This document shows, in pieces, positions 25,230-37,143 of a stretch of DNA of 38,839 bases. The stretch's first letter is position 1; each line of letters opens with the position of its first letter. Both the position numbers and the translations under genes were made by a program. The notes under the pieces are model-generated. The model made no database searches. It saw only the letters and a list, made by a program, of their open reading frames with translations, and was not told where the DNA came from. The stretch comes from Gammaproteobacteria bacterium (lineage in GTDB: Bacteria; Pseudomonadota; Gammaproteobacteria; Pseudomonadales; Pseudohongiellaceae). The DNA is taken from positions 1-38,839 of the forward strand of contig JAPPOG010000049.1 of NCBI GenBank assembly GCA_028818225.1, read 5' to 3'.

Positions 25230-25299
25230 CGCCGCTTTTTTTCGTCGCGCCTGCTCGTCCTCGTCGATAAACAGGATGGGCAATAATTAGAATCAGGTC

Positions 25300-28037
<2,738 letters not shown>

Positions 28038-28111
28038 TGTCTGCTGACGAAACACTTGAGTTTAGTTTAAAACGGATTACCCTGACTGTTACTTGAAACC
28101 CGGCTTTGTGC

Positions 28112-28126
28112 CCCAACTATGTTGGG
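28112..28126. promoter_or_regulatory. small hairpin in the yajC leader
   Basis: CCCAAC and GTTGGG pair perfectly around a three-base loop in the 158-bp tgt-yajC spacer. No T-run follows, so it is not a complete terminator. It could modulate read-through from tgt into yajC, which is inference. Confidence 0.3.
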
Positions 28127-28195
28127 TACTGCCTGAATAGACGATAAACAATAAATAAGCTGAAAGATTATCGCTTCTAGACCGAGAGAGAGTTC

Positions 28196-28528
28196 ATGAA
28201 TTTATTATTTCCTGTTGCTTATGCCCAGGAGGCAGGTCAGCCTCAGCAACCTTCACTAACCTATAACCTGATTCTTTTCGGCGGGATGTTTTTCCTATTC
28301 TGGTTGATTCTATGGCGCCCCCAATCAAAGCGCGCGAAGGAACACCGGGAGTTAATTAGTGGCATTTCCAAAGGCGACGAGGTGATGACTTCCGGAGGCT
28401 TGTTGGGGAAAGTAACTAAAGTGCAGGATGACTATATCGCGATTGAAGTTGCTGATGGGGTAGAGCTTAAATTGCAAAAATCCTCGGTGGCTGCAGCATT
28501 ACCAAAGGGCACTATTAGTCAAATTTAA
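28196..28528 (+). CDS. yajC: Sec translocase accessory protein YajC
   Basis: A 110-residue protein with a short periplasmic N-terminus (AYAQE), one membrane helix (LILFGGMFFLFWLILWRPQSKR, about residues 26-47) and a cytoplasmic domain with ISKGDEVMTSGGLLGKVTKV and LKLQKSSVAAALPKG, the standard YajC layout. It associates with SecDF at the SecYEG translocon. The ATG at 28196 has a GAGAGAG site upstream. secD follows after 48 bp. Confidence 0.96.
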   Translation: MNLLFPVAYAQEAGQPQQPSLTYNLILFGGMFFLFWLILWRPQSKRAKEHRELISGISKGDEVMTSGGLLGKVTKVQDDYIAIEVADGVELKLQKSSVAAALPKGTISQI

Positions 28529-28576
28529 GCAATCAACTAATCACTACTGTTAGAAGATAAATCGTAAGAGCCGATT

Positions 28577-30463
28577 ATGTTAAATCGATACCCAGCCTGG
28601 AAAAACGGACTCATTGTACTGGTTGTAATACTGGGGTTTGTTTATTCGGTACCAAACATTTATCCCGATGACGAGGCGATTCAGATCACCACCGATTCCC
28701 TGGCACTTGCTGAATCGGACCTGGCGACTGTTACCACAGCGCTGGAAGCAGCCCAGGTGGAATTTTTTGGTGAAGAGTTTAGCGAAGAAAGTATTCTGAT
28801 CAGATTTAACACCGTCGATGACCAGCTGATTGCCAAAACGGCAATAGAAGAAGCCCTAACTGATGACTATATCGTAGCGTTAAATCTTGCGCCCACCACA
28901 CCCGGCTGGCTGCAAGCGATAGGGGCCGGGAAAATGAACCTGGGACTGGACCTCCAGGGTGGCGTGCACTTCTTGATGGAAGTGGACATGAATGCCGCTC
29001 TGGGGCGACGTATGGAAGATAATCTCAGTAATGTGCGCTCTATACTCAGAGAAGAAAGAATTCGTACCCGTGGTACTAATGTAGTCGATAACTCCCATCT
29101 GGAAATTCGCTTCGCCAATGCAGAAGCCAGGTCGGAAGCCCGTTCAGCGCTGCTGGATAATTTTCCGGATCTTCAGTTTCAGAATCGTGAATCCGGAGAT
29201 GTTTTCATCTTGGATATGCGCACGCCAGCGGATGTAATTCTGCAGACTCAGCGGGATACGCTGCAGGCGAATCGCACCACCATTATGAGCAGGGTAGATG
29301 CTCTTGGTGTGGCGGAACCAACCGTGCAACAGCAGGGTGCCGATCGTATTGTCGTTGAGTTACCCGGCGTGCAGGATCCGGCCCAGGCAATTCGATTTCT
29401 GCAGCGTATCGCGACATTGGAATTTCATCTGGAGGCAGAGCCTGGCGCTTCTCCTGCTTCCTATACAACTTATACCAGCCCTGACGGCCTTGTCGTCGAT
29501 GTCGATAACGAAGTGATCTTGCAGGGTGATCGAATAAGTAATGTCCGCTCAACTCTGGATCAGAATGGTCTGCCACAAGTCCAGATTAATCTCGATGCCC
29601 AGGGCGGTAACCAGATTAACCGGGTGACTCGCGATAATGTTGGCCGCATGATGGATATTCTTTTAAGTGAAACCCGTTCGCGGACAATTACTGGCTTGGA
29701 TGAGGAAGGTAATGAAATAGAAGAAGTCGAATTTTATGAAGACAAGCGATTAATCAGTCATGCAACCATTCGCACTGCCTTGCCAAGAACGTTTGTTATA
29801 ACAGGTTTAACAGCAAGAGAAGCTAACGATCTTTCCGAATTAATTCGTTCCGGATCATTAGCAGCGCCGATGACAATCGTCGAGCAAAGTGTGATTGGTC
29901 CCACCATGGGTAGAGAGAATCTCGAAGCAGGCTTCAGGGGTGTGCTGGTTGCTTCAGTGTTAGTGCTTATCTTCATGATGTTTTACTACCGGGTGTTTGG
30001 CCTGGCGGCTAACTCGGCCTTAATCATGAATATCCTGCTGATCTTCGCCGTAATGTCGACGCTTATTCCGGCTACTCTCACCTTACCAGGCATTGTGGGA
30101 ATCGTTTTGACAGTGGGTATGGCCGTAGATGCTAATGTCTTGATTTTTACCCGGATACGAGAAGAGTTGAGTAATGGTATGCCGCCGCAAAAGGCAATCG
30201 ATTCCGGTTATAATCGCGCGTTTACCACCATTCTCGATGCCAACCTGACAACCTTCCTTGTTGCAGTCGTTTTGTTCACCATAGGAACGGGGCCAGTAAA
30301 AGGATTCGCTGTGACTTTAATGATAGGAATCATTACCTCGATGTTTACTGCAATTGTCGGTACTCGCGCGTTGGTAAACATTATTTATGGTGGGCGTAAT
30401 ATTCAGAAACTCTCTATCGGAAGTTATCGACTACCAGATAAGTCAGGTATTGAAGCAACTTAA
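28577..30463 (+). CDS. secD: protein translocase subunit SecD
   Basis: A 628-residue RND-type membrane protein. It has an N-terminal membrane helix (LIVLVVILGFVYSVPNIYP), a large periplasmic part with the D1 signature LGLDLQGGVHFLMEVD near residue 119, RVDALGVAEPTVQQQG and GDRISNVR, and a C-terminal block of five helices with GMAVDANVLIFTRIREE. SecD with SecF uses the proton motive force to pull exported proteins into the periplasm. The spacing and order yajC-secD-secF are standard; secF follows after 17 bp. Confidence 0.97.
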   Translation: MLNRYPAWKNGLIVLVVILGFVYSVPNIYPDDEAIQITTDSLALAESDLATVTTALEAAQVEFFGEEFSEESILIRFNTVDDQLIAKTAIEEALTDDYIVALNLAPTTPGWLQAIGAGKMNLGLDLQGGVHFLMEVDMNAALGRRMEDNLSNVRSILREERIRTRGTNVVDNSHLEIRFANAEARSEARSALLDNFPDLQFQNRESGDVFILDMRTPADVILQTQRDTLQANRTTIMSRVDALGVAEPTVQQQGADRIVVELPGVQDPAQAIRFLQRIATLEFHLEAEPGASPASYTTYTSPDGLVVDVDNEVILQGDRISNVRSTLDQNGLPQVQINLDAQGGNQINRVTRDNVGRMMDILLSETRSRTITGLDEEGNEIEEVEFYEDKRLISHATIRTALPRTFVITGLTAREANDLSELIRSGSLAAPMTIVEQSVIGPTMGRENLEAGFRGVLVASVLVLIFMMFYYRVFGLAANSALIMNILLIFAVMSTLIPATLTLPGIVGIVLTVGMAVDANVLIFTRIREELSNGMPPQKAIDSGYNRAFTTILDANLTTFLVAVVLFTIGTGPVKGFAVTLMIGIITSMFTAIVGTRALVNIIYGGRNIQKLSIGSYRLPDKSGIEAT

Positions 30464-30480
30464 ATGACTGGGTCGCGGCG

Positions 30481-31431
30481 ATGATATTGGGAAGAGAAAT
30501 AGATTTTATGGGTGTGCGCAAAATTGCGGCGGCAATTTCGGCGGTGCTTGTGGTAGTTTCTATACTCGCCCTGATTTTTAATTCCCTGCAGTTCGGCCTT
30601 GACTTTACTGCAGGCACCTCAGTACGTCTTAATTATTCTGACACCGTCATTCTCGATGAGGTTAATGACACTCTGGCAAATAATGGGTATGAAGATGCGG
30701 TGGTGGTGAGTTTTGGATCTGACCGAGAGATACGGGTCGTACTTCCGGTTGACGAAGATATTGAAGTAGATGACCAGGCAGCCCAGGCCGTAGTGGTCGG
30801 TGAAACCATTGCAGCCTTGCTAAGTGACAATAGTAGTAGTGAAGTGACGCTACTTGGTTCTGACTACGTGAGTGCCAAAGTAGGTGAAGAATTGGCAGAA
30901 CAGGGTGGTATGGGGATGCTGGTAGCTCTTGGCATCATCATGGTTTACATAGCCGTGCGTTTCCAATTCAAATTTTCTGTTGGCGCGGTGGTTGCCCTGG
31001 CCCATGATGTGCTGATTACCCTTGGTATATTTTCTATCTTCGGTATTGAATTCAATCTCAACACGTTGGCAGCCATGCTGGCAATTATTGGTTATTCACT
31101 CAATGACACCATCGTGGTTTCCGATCGGATTCGTGAAAATTTCCGTCGCATGCGCAAAGGTACTCCGGTGGAAATGGTGAACGTTTCTCTTAATCAGACC
31201 CTCAGCCGAACCCTGATTACTTCCTTCACGACCTTATTGGTTTTATTCTCGGTATTGCTTATCGGCGGCGAGACCACTCAGGGTTTTGCTGTCGCGCTCA
31301 TCATCGGCGTTGTCATCGGAACCTATTCTTCTATATATATTGCGTCTAACGTCATTCTCTATATGAAGGTGACCCGTGAAGATTTGATGATTCCGGTGAG
31401 AGAAGGCGCTGATCCCGAGGGCACCGTCTAG
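30481..31431 (+). CDS. secF: protein translocase subunit SecF
   Basis: A 316-residue SecF with a first helix near residues 15-36, QFGLDFTAGTSVRLNYSD (the FTAGT strand-turn), a periplasmic loop, and five C-terminal helices including LAAMLAIIGYSLNDTIVVSDRIRENFRR and the later QTLSRTLITSFTTLLVLFSVLLIGG. It pairs with SecD in protein export. The ATG at 30481 lies 17 bp after secD. A spacer of about 180 bp separates it from the mltD-like gene. Confidence 0.97.
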   Translation: MILGREIDFMGVRKIAAAISAVLVVVSILALIFNSLQFGLDFTAGTSVRLNYSDTVILDEVNDTLANNGYEDAVVVSFGSDREIRVVLPVDEDIEVDDQAAQAVVVGETIAALLSDNSSSEVTLLGSDYVSAKVGEELAEQGGMGMLVALGIIMVYIAVRFQFKFSVGAVVALAHDVLITLGIFSIFGIEFNLNTLAAMLAIIGYSLNDTIVVSDRIRENFRRMRKGTPVEMVNVSLNQTLSRTLITSFTTLLVLFSVLLIGGETTQGFAVALIIGVVIGTYSSIYIASNVILYMKVTREDLMIPVREGADPEGTV

Positions 31432-31610
31432 TTCTTCTTGATTGATAAGCACGGTAAAGTTTGAACTCTTAGCAAGCGATAAAGTCTGCAAGGCTGTTAA
31501 AAAGTCTTTAGTAATTTCTACTTGGCCTGATTTGCCAGACTTGCTATGTTTTAGCTGGTCAAAAATCTGTGATTATCAATAACTTGGAAGCGGCAGTAAG
31601 TAAGGGAAAA

Positions 31611-34016
31611 ATGAAATTCCCAGATCAGTTCAAAGTGCTTGGCGCAAAGAATGGGTGCCTGCTAATTATTTGCCTGCTGCTGGGCGGTACTTCCTTCGCC
31701 CAGGATCCCGAGCTATTCCCTCAGCCACCGGAAATTCAACCCGCCGTCGATTTCTGGACCAAGGTCTATACGGAAGTAGATACCCAGAGCGGTTTCCTCC
31801 ACGATTCCCAAAATCTCTCGGTGATTTATGCTCGCCTGGAGCTAAACCGTCGTGAAATAGAGCGAGTACGGAGCAGGATACGAGATGATTTGCAGGCGCT
31901 GGCCAGTGGTAAGCGGACTGGCCTCACCCCAAACCAGCAGGAAATCCTGAATCTATGGCCAGCCGACGTTAGCAACGAGACTCTGCGCACGGCAGCCAGC
32001 AATGTGCGTTGGCAGCTCGGCCAGTCCGATCGTTTTCTGGGGGGATTACGCAGGTCCGGGGCCTATCGGGCTCACATTAATCAGGTCATACGGGAAAAAG
32101 GCCTGCCCATAGAATTAGGCGTTCTTCCCCATGTCGAGTCCTCCTTTAATCCAAATGCTTACTCCAGTGCATCAGCCGCAGGTATGTGGCAGTTTGGTCG
32201 TGATACTGCCCGACGCTTTATGCGAGTGGATCATATAATTGATGAGCGCATGGATCCTTACACGGCTACCGGTGCCGCCATGAGCTTGCTGGAATATAAC
32301 TACTCTGTATTAGGCACCTGGCCACTGGCCTTGACTGCTTACAACCATGGTGCCGGCGGCATTGCCCGTGCAGTGCGACAGACCGGCACCACGGATATTG
32401 AAAAAATTATTGCTAACTATCGCGGCAGGGCATTTGGTTTTGCCTCCCGAAATTTCTATGCACAGTTTCTCGCAGTCATTCATGTTGAAAATAATGCCCT
32501 GCGTTACTTTGGAGATTTTCGCCTGGATCCAGCTCCAGAATTTCGTGAAGTAGTTACGGATGCCTTCATCGATGCTGAAGTTTTCGCGCGATCGATTGGA
32601 ATCAGCCTGGAACAATTGCAGGATGATAATCGCGCATTACGCCCGGCAATCTGGGAAGGTAATAAACGCATACCCAGTAACTATCCGATTAAAGTCAGAG
32701 AGCAGGCTGTAAATGCAAGTAACCTGCTGGCCCTTGTTCCCGATGATTTTAAGTTCGACGTACAAACCCCGGATGTTGCCTATGTTGTTGAGAGAGGCGA
32801 CAGCCTGTCGGTAATTGCACGACGATTCAATACTTCGGTAAATCGGCTGGTTTCCCTGAATCAGTTACCCAGTCGTCATCGCATTCAGATTGGGCAACGC
32901 CTGTTGTTACCGCAGGATAACTTGAGTGCTCAGCAATTAATTGCCCAGGCAGGAGATGAACCGCCGGAAGATGGTGAGTACACGGTTTTAAGAGGTGATA
33001 CAGTTTCTTTAATTGCGGCTCGATACGGTGTGACGGAAGCCGAGCTTTTAACGGTCAATGGAATTCAGGATCGTAATCGAATTTATCCGGGTCAGCAGAT
33101 TCGACTTCCGGGATATGGGCCCGAAGGCCAGCAGGTCGCAGCTATCGAAGCCAGCGCTGAGCCCAGGCCACCGACTCAGGTTGTGTTTGCTGATGGTGTG
33201 AGTGAGTCCATTAGCGAAGAAGCTGCGCCAATTGTTGCTGCCGCAGAGCCAGCGCAAGAGCCTGAGTTAAGCGAGGAATCAGTTCAGGTGGCAGCGCTTG
33301 AATCGACCCCAGAAATAACCGAAGAAGCGGTTCAAATAGTCGCGCTGGAGCCGGCACCACAAGCACTGATTGATACCGCGGAAGCAATTACGGTACAGCT
33401 GCCTATCGAGGATCCAGTGCATCTGGCTCTCACCACCACGGAAGAAATTCTTCCTCCCGCAGCAGTGCTGCCGGATAACCTGGAATTAGAAATGCCAGTA
33501 ACCCCGGAGGAAGAAGTAGCGGTAGCTATCGACCCGGCAGTCGACGCCAGTGAGAGTAATGAGCAGTTAGCCGAGGCGCTGGCAGCAGATCCATCGGATT
33601 ACACTGTGGCCAGTAATAATTCGATTGAGATTCAGGCGTCTGAAACACTGGGACATTATGCCGATTGGTTGGGAATTCGAACCTGGGATTTGCGCCGCTT
33701 AAACAATATGGCTTTTCGTGATCCGGTAATTATCGGCGAAAGGCTTACCCTGGACTTCTCTCGGGTAAACATTGCTGAGTTTGAACTCAAACGTAGGGAC
33801 TATCATTCCACCTTACAACAGGAGTTCTTCAGTAATTATCGGATTCAAAATGTGGAGAATTACCGGGTAAGATCGGGCGAAAACGTAGGAACAATTGCAA
33901 GGAATCGCTACTCCACACCTATCTGGTTATTACGCCAATACAATCCGGAACTGGATTTAAATCGTATTCAAATCGATCAGGAGATCGTATTTCCTGTCTT
34001 GGGGCAGGTTAACTAG
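31611..34016 (+). CDS. mltD: MltD-like lytic murein transglycosylase with LysM repeats
   Basis: An 801-residue exported protein. I choose ATG 31611 because AAGGG precedes it at normal spacing and a signal peptide follows at once (CLLIICLLLGGTSFA, then QD); the longer GTG frame from 31569 hides it. The goose-type SLT domain covers about residues 150-300, with catalytic Glu176 in VLPHVESSFNPNA, AAGMWQFGRDTARR and LTAYNHGAGG. LysM modules follow at about 391-435 and 457-500, a weaker one near 665-710 and a last one at 751-795. Between them is a Glu/Pro/Ala-rich linker with repeated VQVAALE- and VQIVALE-like units. It cleaves peptidoglycan to anhydro-muropeptides. Its 3' end overlaps the convergent glycosyltransferase gene by 8 bp. 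Confidence 0.92.
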   Translation: MKFPDQFKVLGAKNGCLLIICLLLGGTSFAQDPELFPQPPEIQPAVDFWTKVYTEVDTQSGFLHDSQNLSVIYARLELNRREIERVRSRIRDDLQALASGKRTGLTPNQQEILNLWPADVSNETLRTAASNVRWQLGQSDRFLGGLRRSGAYRAHINQVIREKGLPIELGVLPHVESSFNPNAYSSASAAGMWQFGRDTARRFMRVDHIIDERMDPYTATGAAMSLLEYNYSVLGTWPLALTAYNHGAGGIARAVRQTGTTDIEKIIANYRGRAFGFASRNFYAQFLAVIHVENNALRYFGDFRLDPAPEFREVVTDAFIDAEVFARSIGISLEQLQDDNRALRPAIWEGNKRIPSNYPIKVREQAVNASNLLALVPDDFKFDVQTPDVAYVVERGDSLSVIARRFNTSVNRLVSLNQLPSRHRIQIGQRLLLPQDNLSAQQLIAQAGDEPPEDGEYTVLRGDTVSLIAARYGVTEAELLTVNGIQDRNRIYPGQQIRLPGYGPEGQQVAAIEASAEPRPPTQVVFADGVSESISEEAAPIVAAAEPAQEPELSEESVQVAALESTPEITEEAVQIVALEPAPQALIDTAEAITVQLPIEDPVHLALTTTEEILPPAAVLPDNLELEMPVTPEEEVAVAIDPAVDASESNEQLAEALAADPSDYTVASNNSIEIQASETLGHYADWLGIRTWDLRRLNNMAFRDPVIIGERLTLDFSRVNIAEFELKRRDYHSTLQQEFFSNYRIQNVENYRVRSGENVGTIARNRYSTPIWLLRQYNPELDLNRIQIDQEIVFPVLGQVN

Positions 34017-35115
34017 TTACTTCCAGCAACTGCTCGTATTCCTGCTGTAATCCTGTAAATGTAAATCTTCGCAAGTCGACTTTAGGGAGTCGGGCTTGCT
34101 GACTCAGCGCGAGCCAGTGGGTCAGACGGTCTACCACATTCCCTGCAACTGCTGCATCGTCTTTCTCCGCATCAAACAAGAATTCCTGCGGCAGGTATTC
34201 CGGATATACCAAAGCGTTTGGTGCAAGGGGCGTGCAGCCGGCGAGACAGGCCTCCTGCATCGCAAGACCCTGAAAATCATGGAGAGCTGTTGACAACACT
34301 ACATCACAGCTGCTCAACAACTGGTAATAGTCATGCTCCTGTTCCAGATAGCCAAAAACCGCTGGTTCCATTCCTAATTCCAGCTGATGATTTTTCAGCA
34401 ATTTTTCTATTTCTCTAAACGCTGCGGGAATTTCACGGAAGCTTTGTCCGACGACGTGCACACGAAAAGGGAGAGCGTGCTCTGTGATAATTCTTACAAC
34501 CGCTAGTAGAAGATTAGGTCCTTTGTCGTATTCCCAGCGATGATTCCACACCACATCCAGGTGCTTCTTGGCATCTCTGGTAGTTGCCTGGTAAAGGGGA
34601 ATATTTACAGGTACCGGAATCACGCTGCTAACTTCCAATTTTTCCAGTAGCTGATCCGGAACAGCATCCGGGAGTTTGTCAAAAAGACTCCTTGTCCCTT
34701 CAATAAAGGTGCATCTGTTGAATTCAGAGTTGAACACAATTTTGTCAGCGCAGAGTGCAGAGTAAATCGGAACCAGAAGCGGCTCAACATTATCGCGACC
34801 ACGTTCACTTAATGGATAGGCAAACTGATTTTCATGGAAATAGACTATGTTCGGGATTTGCGTGAGTTGCGGAACAAATCCCCGCAGGCTGCTCAGATCA
34901 ACCATGGAAGTAGCCAGCAGGAAATCGTATTCAGCGGTAAGTTCTTCCCGATTATTAATAGCCCAGTGCAGGCTGTTACTGCGAATTCGCCAATTGAAAT
35001 TTCTCGGACTTAAAATCAGCTGCTGCCAATGTATATCCGGCAACATCCGGGTAAGGCGTTGCCGCCACAGGGTATGGCTTCTGGCGTCATAGGCTGAAAG
35101 CAGCAGACCGCGCAT
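34009..35115 (-). CDS. glycosyltransferase of the DUF3524/QTMAN (tRNA-queuosine mannosyltransferase-like) family
   Basis: A 368-residue GT4-type glycosyltransferase. The N-terminal DUF3524 half shows LLLSAYDARSHTLWRQ, the LSPRNFNWRIR block, LLATSMVDLSSLRGF and the typical YFHENQFAYPLS followed by KIVFNSEFNRCTF. The C-terminal half has WNHRWEYDKGPNLLL, FGYLEQEHDYYQLLSSCDVVLSTALHDFQGLAMQEA and TPLAPNALVYPEYLP (GT-B nucleotide-sugar site). Human GTDC1 of this family mannosylates queuosine in tRNA-Asp; bacterial members are less studied. The tgt gene lies about 6 kb away. It overlaps the mltD-like gene by 8 bp tail to tail, and the SDR gene lies 42 bp upstream on the same strand. Confidence 0.82.
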   Translation of the reverse strand: MRGLLLSAYDARSHTLWRQRLTRMLPDIHWQQLILSPRNFNWRIRSNSLHWAINNREELTAEYDFLLATSMVDLSSLRGFVPQLTQIPNIVYFHENQFAYPLSERGRDNVEPLLVPIYSALCADKIVFNSEFNRCTFIEGTRSLFDKLPDAVPDQLLEKLEVSSVIPVPVNIPLYQATTRDAKKHLDVVWNHRWEYDKGPNLLLAVVRIITEHALPFRVHVVGQSFREIPAAFREIEKLLKNHQLELGMEPAVFGYLEQEHDYYQLLSSCDVVLSTALHDFQGLAMQEACLAGCTPLAPNALVYPEYLPQEFLFDAEKDDAAVAGNVVDRLTHWLALSQQARLPKVDLRRFTFTGLQQEYEQLLEVTS

Positions 35116-35157
35116 ACTCAGGAGCTACAGGTTCAGGCAACCAATTGACCAGATTGC

Positions 35158-36030
35158 CTATCCGTTCTGCTGCCGTTCCAGAATGCCAATATTGGCAGTC
35201 ATATCCAGTATAGTGTCGATATTCGCCTCTATGTCTTCAACGGAAGCATTCATGCCGAGGTCGACGCCAGTATTTTCACGGACATCTGCAGAATAATAAC
35301 GGCCGCCCGCAGCCTGGATAATGCGACCATTGGGGGCATTTTCGCTACAGAGGAAAACCACTGCCGGAGTTACCAGTTCGGGGGCGAGTCGCTCTGCGCT
35401 ATCTTCAAATCCTGGTAGTTCCACAGTCATCCGGGTGGCGGCAATTGGCGCAATGGAGTTGGTGTGAATATTGTATTTGGCGCCTTCGAAACGCAACGTA
35501 TTCATGAGGCCCACCAGTCCCAGTTTCGCAGCGCCGTAATTACTTTGGCCGAAATTACCAAACAGGCCAGAAGTAGAGGTGGTCATTACGATGCGACCGT
35601 AGTTTTGTTCGGTCATGATCGGCCAGGCCAGTTTCGTGCAATTCATGCTGCCGTTTAAATGCACATCGAGGACTGCATGCCAGTTCTCGATTTCCAGTTT
35701 GGTAAAGGTCTTATCGCGCAAGATACCCGCATTATTCACCAGAATATCGATACGGCCCCATTGGCTCATGGTTTCTTCGATCATGGATTGCACCGCATCA
35801 AGATCGGTAACCGATGCGCCATTAGCGATTGCCGTACCACCGTTTTCATTAATTTCCTGTGCCACCGCTTCTGCTGCCGAGACCGAGCCGCCGCTACCAT
35901 CCACCGCGCCACCCAGGTCGTTGACAACGACCCTGGCGCCGCGCCGACCGAGTTCCAGCGCATGTTGCTTGCCCAGGCCTCCACCTGCGCCGGTTACGAT
36001 TGCTACTCTATCTTCAAAGCTAATGGTCAT
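35158..36030 (-). CDS. SDR-family (3R)-hydroxyacyl-CoA dehydrogenase-like oxidoreductase
   Basis: A 290-residue short-chain dehydrogenase. The cofactor motif TGAGGGLG is at residues 14-21, VVVNDLGGAVDGSGGS follows, NNAGILRDKTF is near residue 97 and the catalytic pair lies in SNYGAAKLGLVG with upstream Ser in MTTSTSGLFG. The NDLGG and AGILRD features are those of peroxisomal multifunctional-enzyme type 2-like dehydrogenases, so a beta-hydroxyacyl-CoA substrate is likely. The C-terminal 40 residues extend beyond the SDR core. It is divergent from the Nudix gene, with a 191-bp spacer. Confidence 0.88.
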   Translation of the reverse strand: MTISFEDRVAIVTGAGGGLGKQHALELGRRGARVVVNDLGGAVDGSGGSVSAAEAVAQEINENGGTAIANGASVTDLDAVQSMIEETMSQWGRIDILVNNAGILRDKTFTKLEIENWHAVLDVHLNGSMNCTKLAWPIMTEQNYGRIVMTTSTSGLFGNFGQSNYGAAKLGLVGLMNTLRFEGAKYNIHTNSIAPIAATRMTVELPGFEDSAERLAPELVTPAVVFLCSENAPNGRIIQAAGGRYYSADVRENTGVDLGMNASVEDIEANIDTILDMTANIGILERQQNG

Positions 36031-36221
36031 AGGTAATCCTCTATCTGTTGTGCGCGCGTTTATGGCTAATCGAAAAGAGGCTGGATTCTATGCCGCAATA
36101 CTTTTCGGTGCAATTTCTGGCGCTTTTAACGAGCAAGAATTTCCGTAATTAGACCGTGGCCCCAACCGGAAAATCCGCTATCATTTGCGACCGATATGTT
36201 AACAGGAGGAATCTTGATTAA

Positions 36222-36809
36222 ATGAGTGATATCGAGCCGGTACCTGCTGCCACCGTAGTCTTAGTGCGGCAATCGCCGGAAGTGGCGGAGCTGGAAGTCT
36301 TGTTGCTGCAACGTAACTCCCGATTAGTTTTTCATGGGGGTCATTGGGTTTTTCCTGGCGGTAGAATCGATCAAAAAGATTTTAAAAATTCAGGTTCTGA
36401 ACTCGAGTACCCGGCAGCTTTGAAAGCTGCGGTAAGAGAAACAAAAGAAGAAGCCGGAATCGAAATTGATGAATCTCAATTAATCCATACTGCTCATTGG
36501 ACTACTCCGCCCAAATTGCCACGGCGATTTTGTACCTGGTTTTTTATTTGCCCTTTATTCGAGTCGGTTTCGGTCTCGGTGGATAATGATGAGATTCTGG
36601 ATCATCGATGGATCTCGCCAAGCAATGCTATAGCGGATGCGGAAGCTGAAGAATGGGTGCTACCGCGACCCACGCTGACCACCCTATCCGACATTGTCAG
36701 CCACAAAAATCTGGATGATCTGGTAGCTGCTGTAACAGTCGGTAACATCCGGGTTTTTCCAAAAGACTCGCAATACTACCGTCCTGCTGAAATGGGGTGT
36801 CCAGAATAG
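36222..36809 (+). CDS. Nudix hydrolase
   Basis: A 195-residue Nudix protein. The fold signature is VFPGGRID (residues 43-50) and the catalytic helix RETKEEAGI (72-80). The distance from the Gly to the Arg-Glu is about 11 residues longer than in the standard box, as in NUDT19-like proteins, some of which hydrolyse CoA derivatives. The context fits: an acyl-CoA-type SDR lies divergently upstream. The ATG at 36222 has AGGAGG 12 bases upstream, a rather long spacing. The substrate is not known. Confidence 0.85.
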   Translation: MSDIEPVPAATVVLVRQSPEVAELEVLLLQRNSRLVFHGGHWVFPGGRIDQKDFKNSGSELEYPAALKAAVRETKEEAGIEIDESQLIHTAHWTTPPKLPRRFCTWFFICPLFESVSVSVDNDEILDHRWISPSNAIADAEAEEWVLPRPTLTTLSDIVSHKNLDDLVAAVTVGNIRVFPKDSQYYRPAEMGCPE

Positions 36810-37143
36810 CTCCAGACTGAAAATCCCGCGTTTTTACCAGGGTTTCACACACTGGCAAAAGCAGCCAAATTCTGGCCTTTTCCGGGCAGATTCAGACATT
36901 ACCAAGACTAACTGATTTCTCTAGGATTTTGTCCTCAATCAGCCCTCTAAAACCTTGCTTTTCGGGGCGGGTTAATGGGATAGTTAAGGCCGCAAAATTG
37001 AAACAATCTGCTTTCGTTTGCGGTCAGCTTGAGGAAGGTTTTAACCCCTTTTTCAGACATGAACATTCAGTCAAATGGCCGCCTAGCGCTGAAGTGGATT
37101 ATTGAGGTCCATTAGCGCGTCAACACATCCGTAAAGAGTCTCT
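36810..37143. other. spacer without a recognised gene
   Basis: This 334-bp stretch between the Nudix gene and the DUF4175-like gene shows no open frame, intrinsic terminator or tRNA that I can support. A minus-strand frame that starts in the downstream gene (37382) runs into it but is antisense to a membrane helix and is not called. The promoter of the downstream gene should be here, but no hexamer pair is convincing. Confidence 0.4.
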
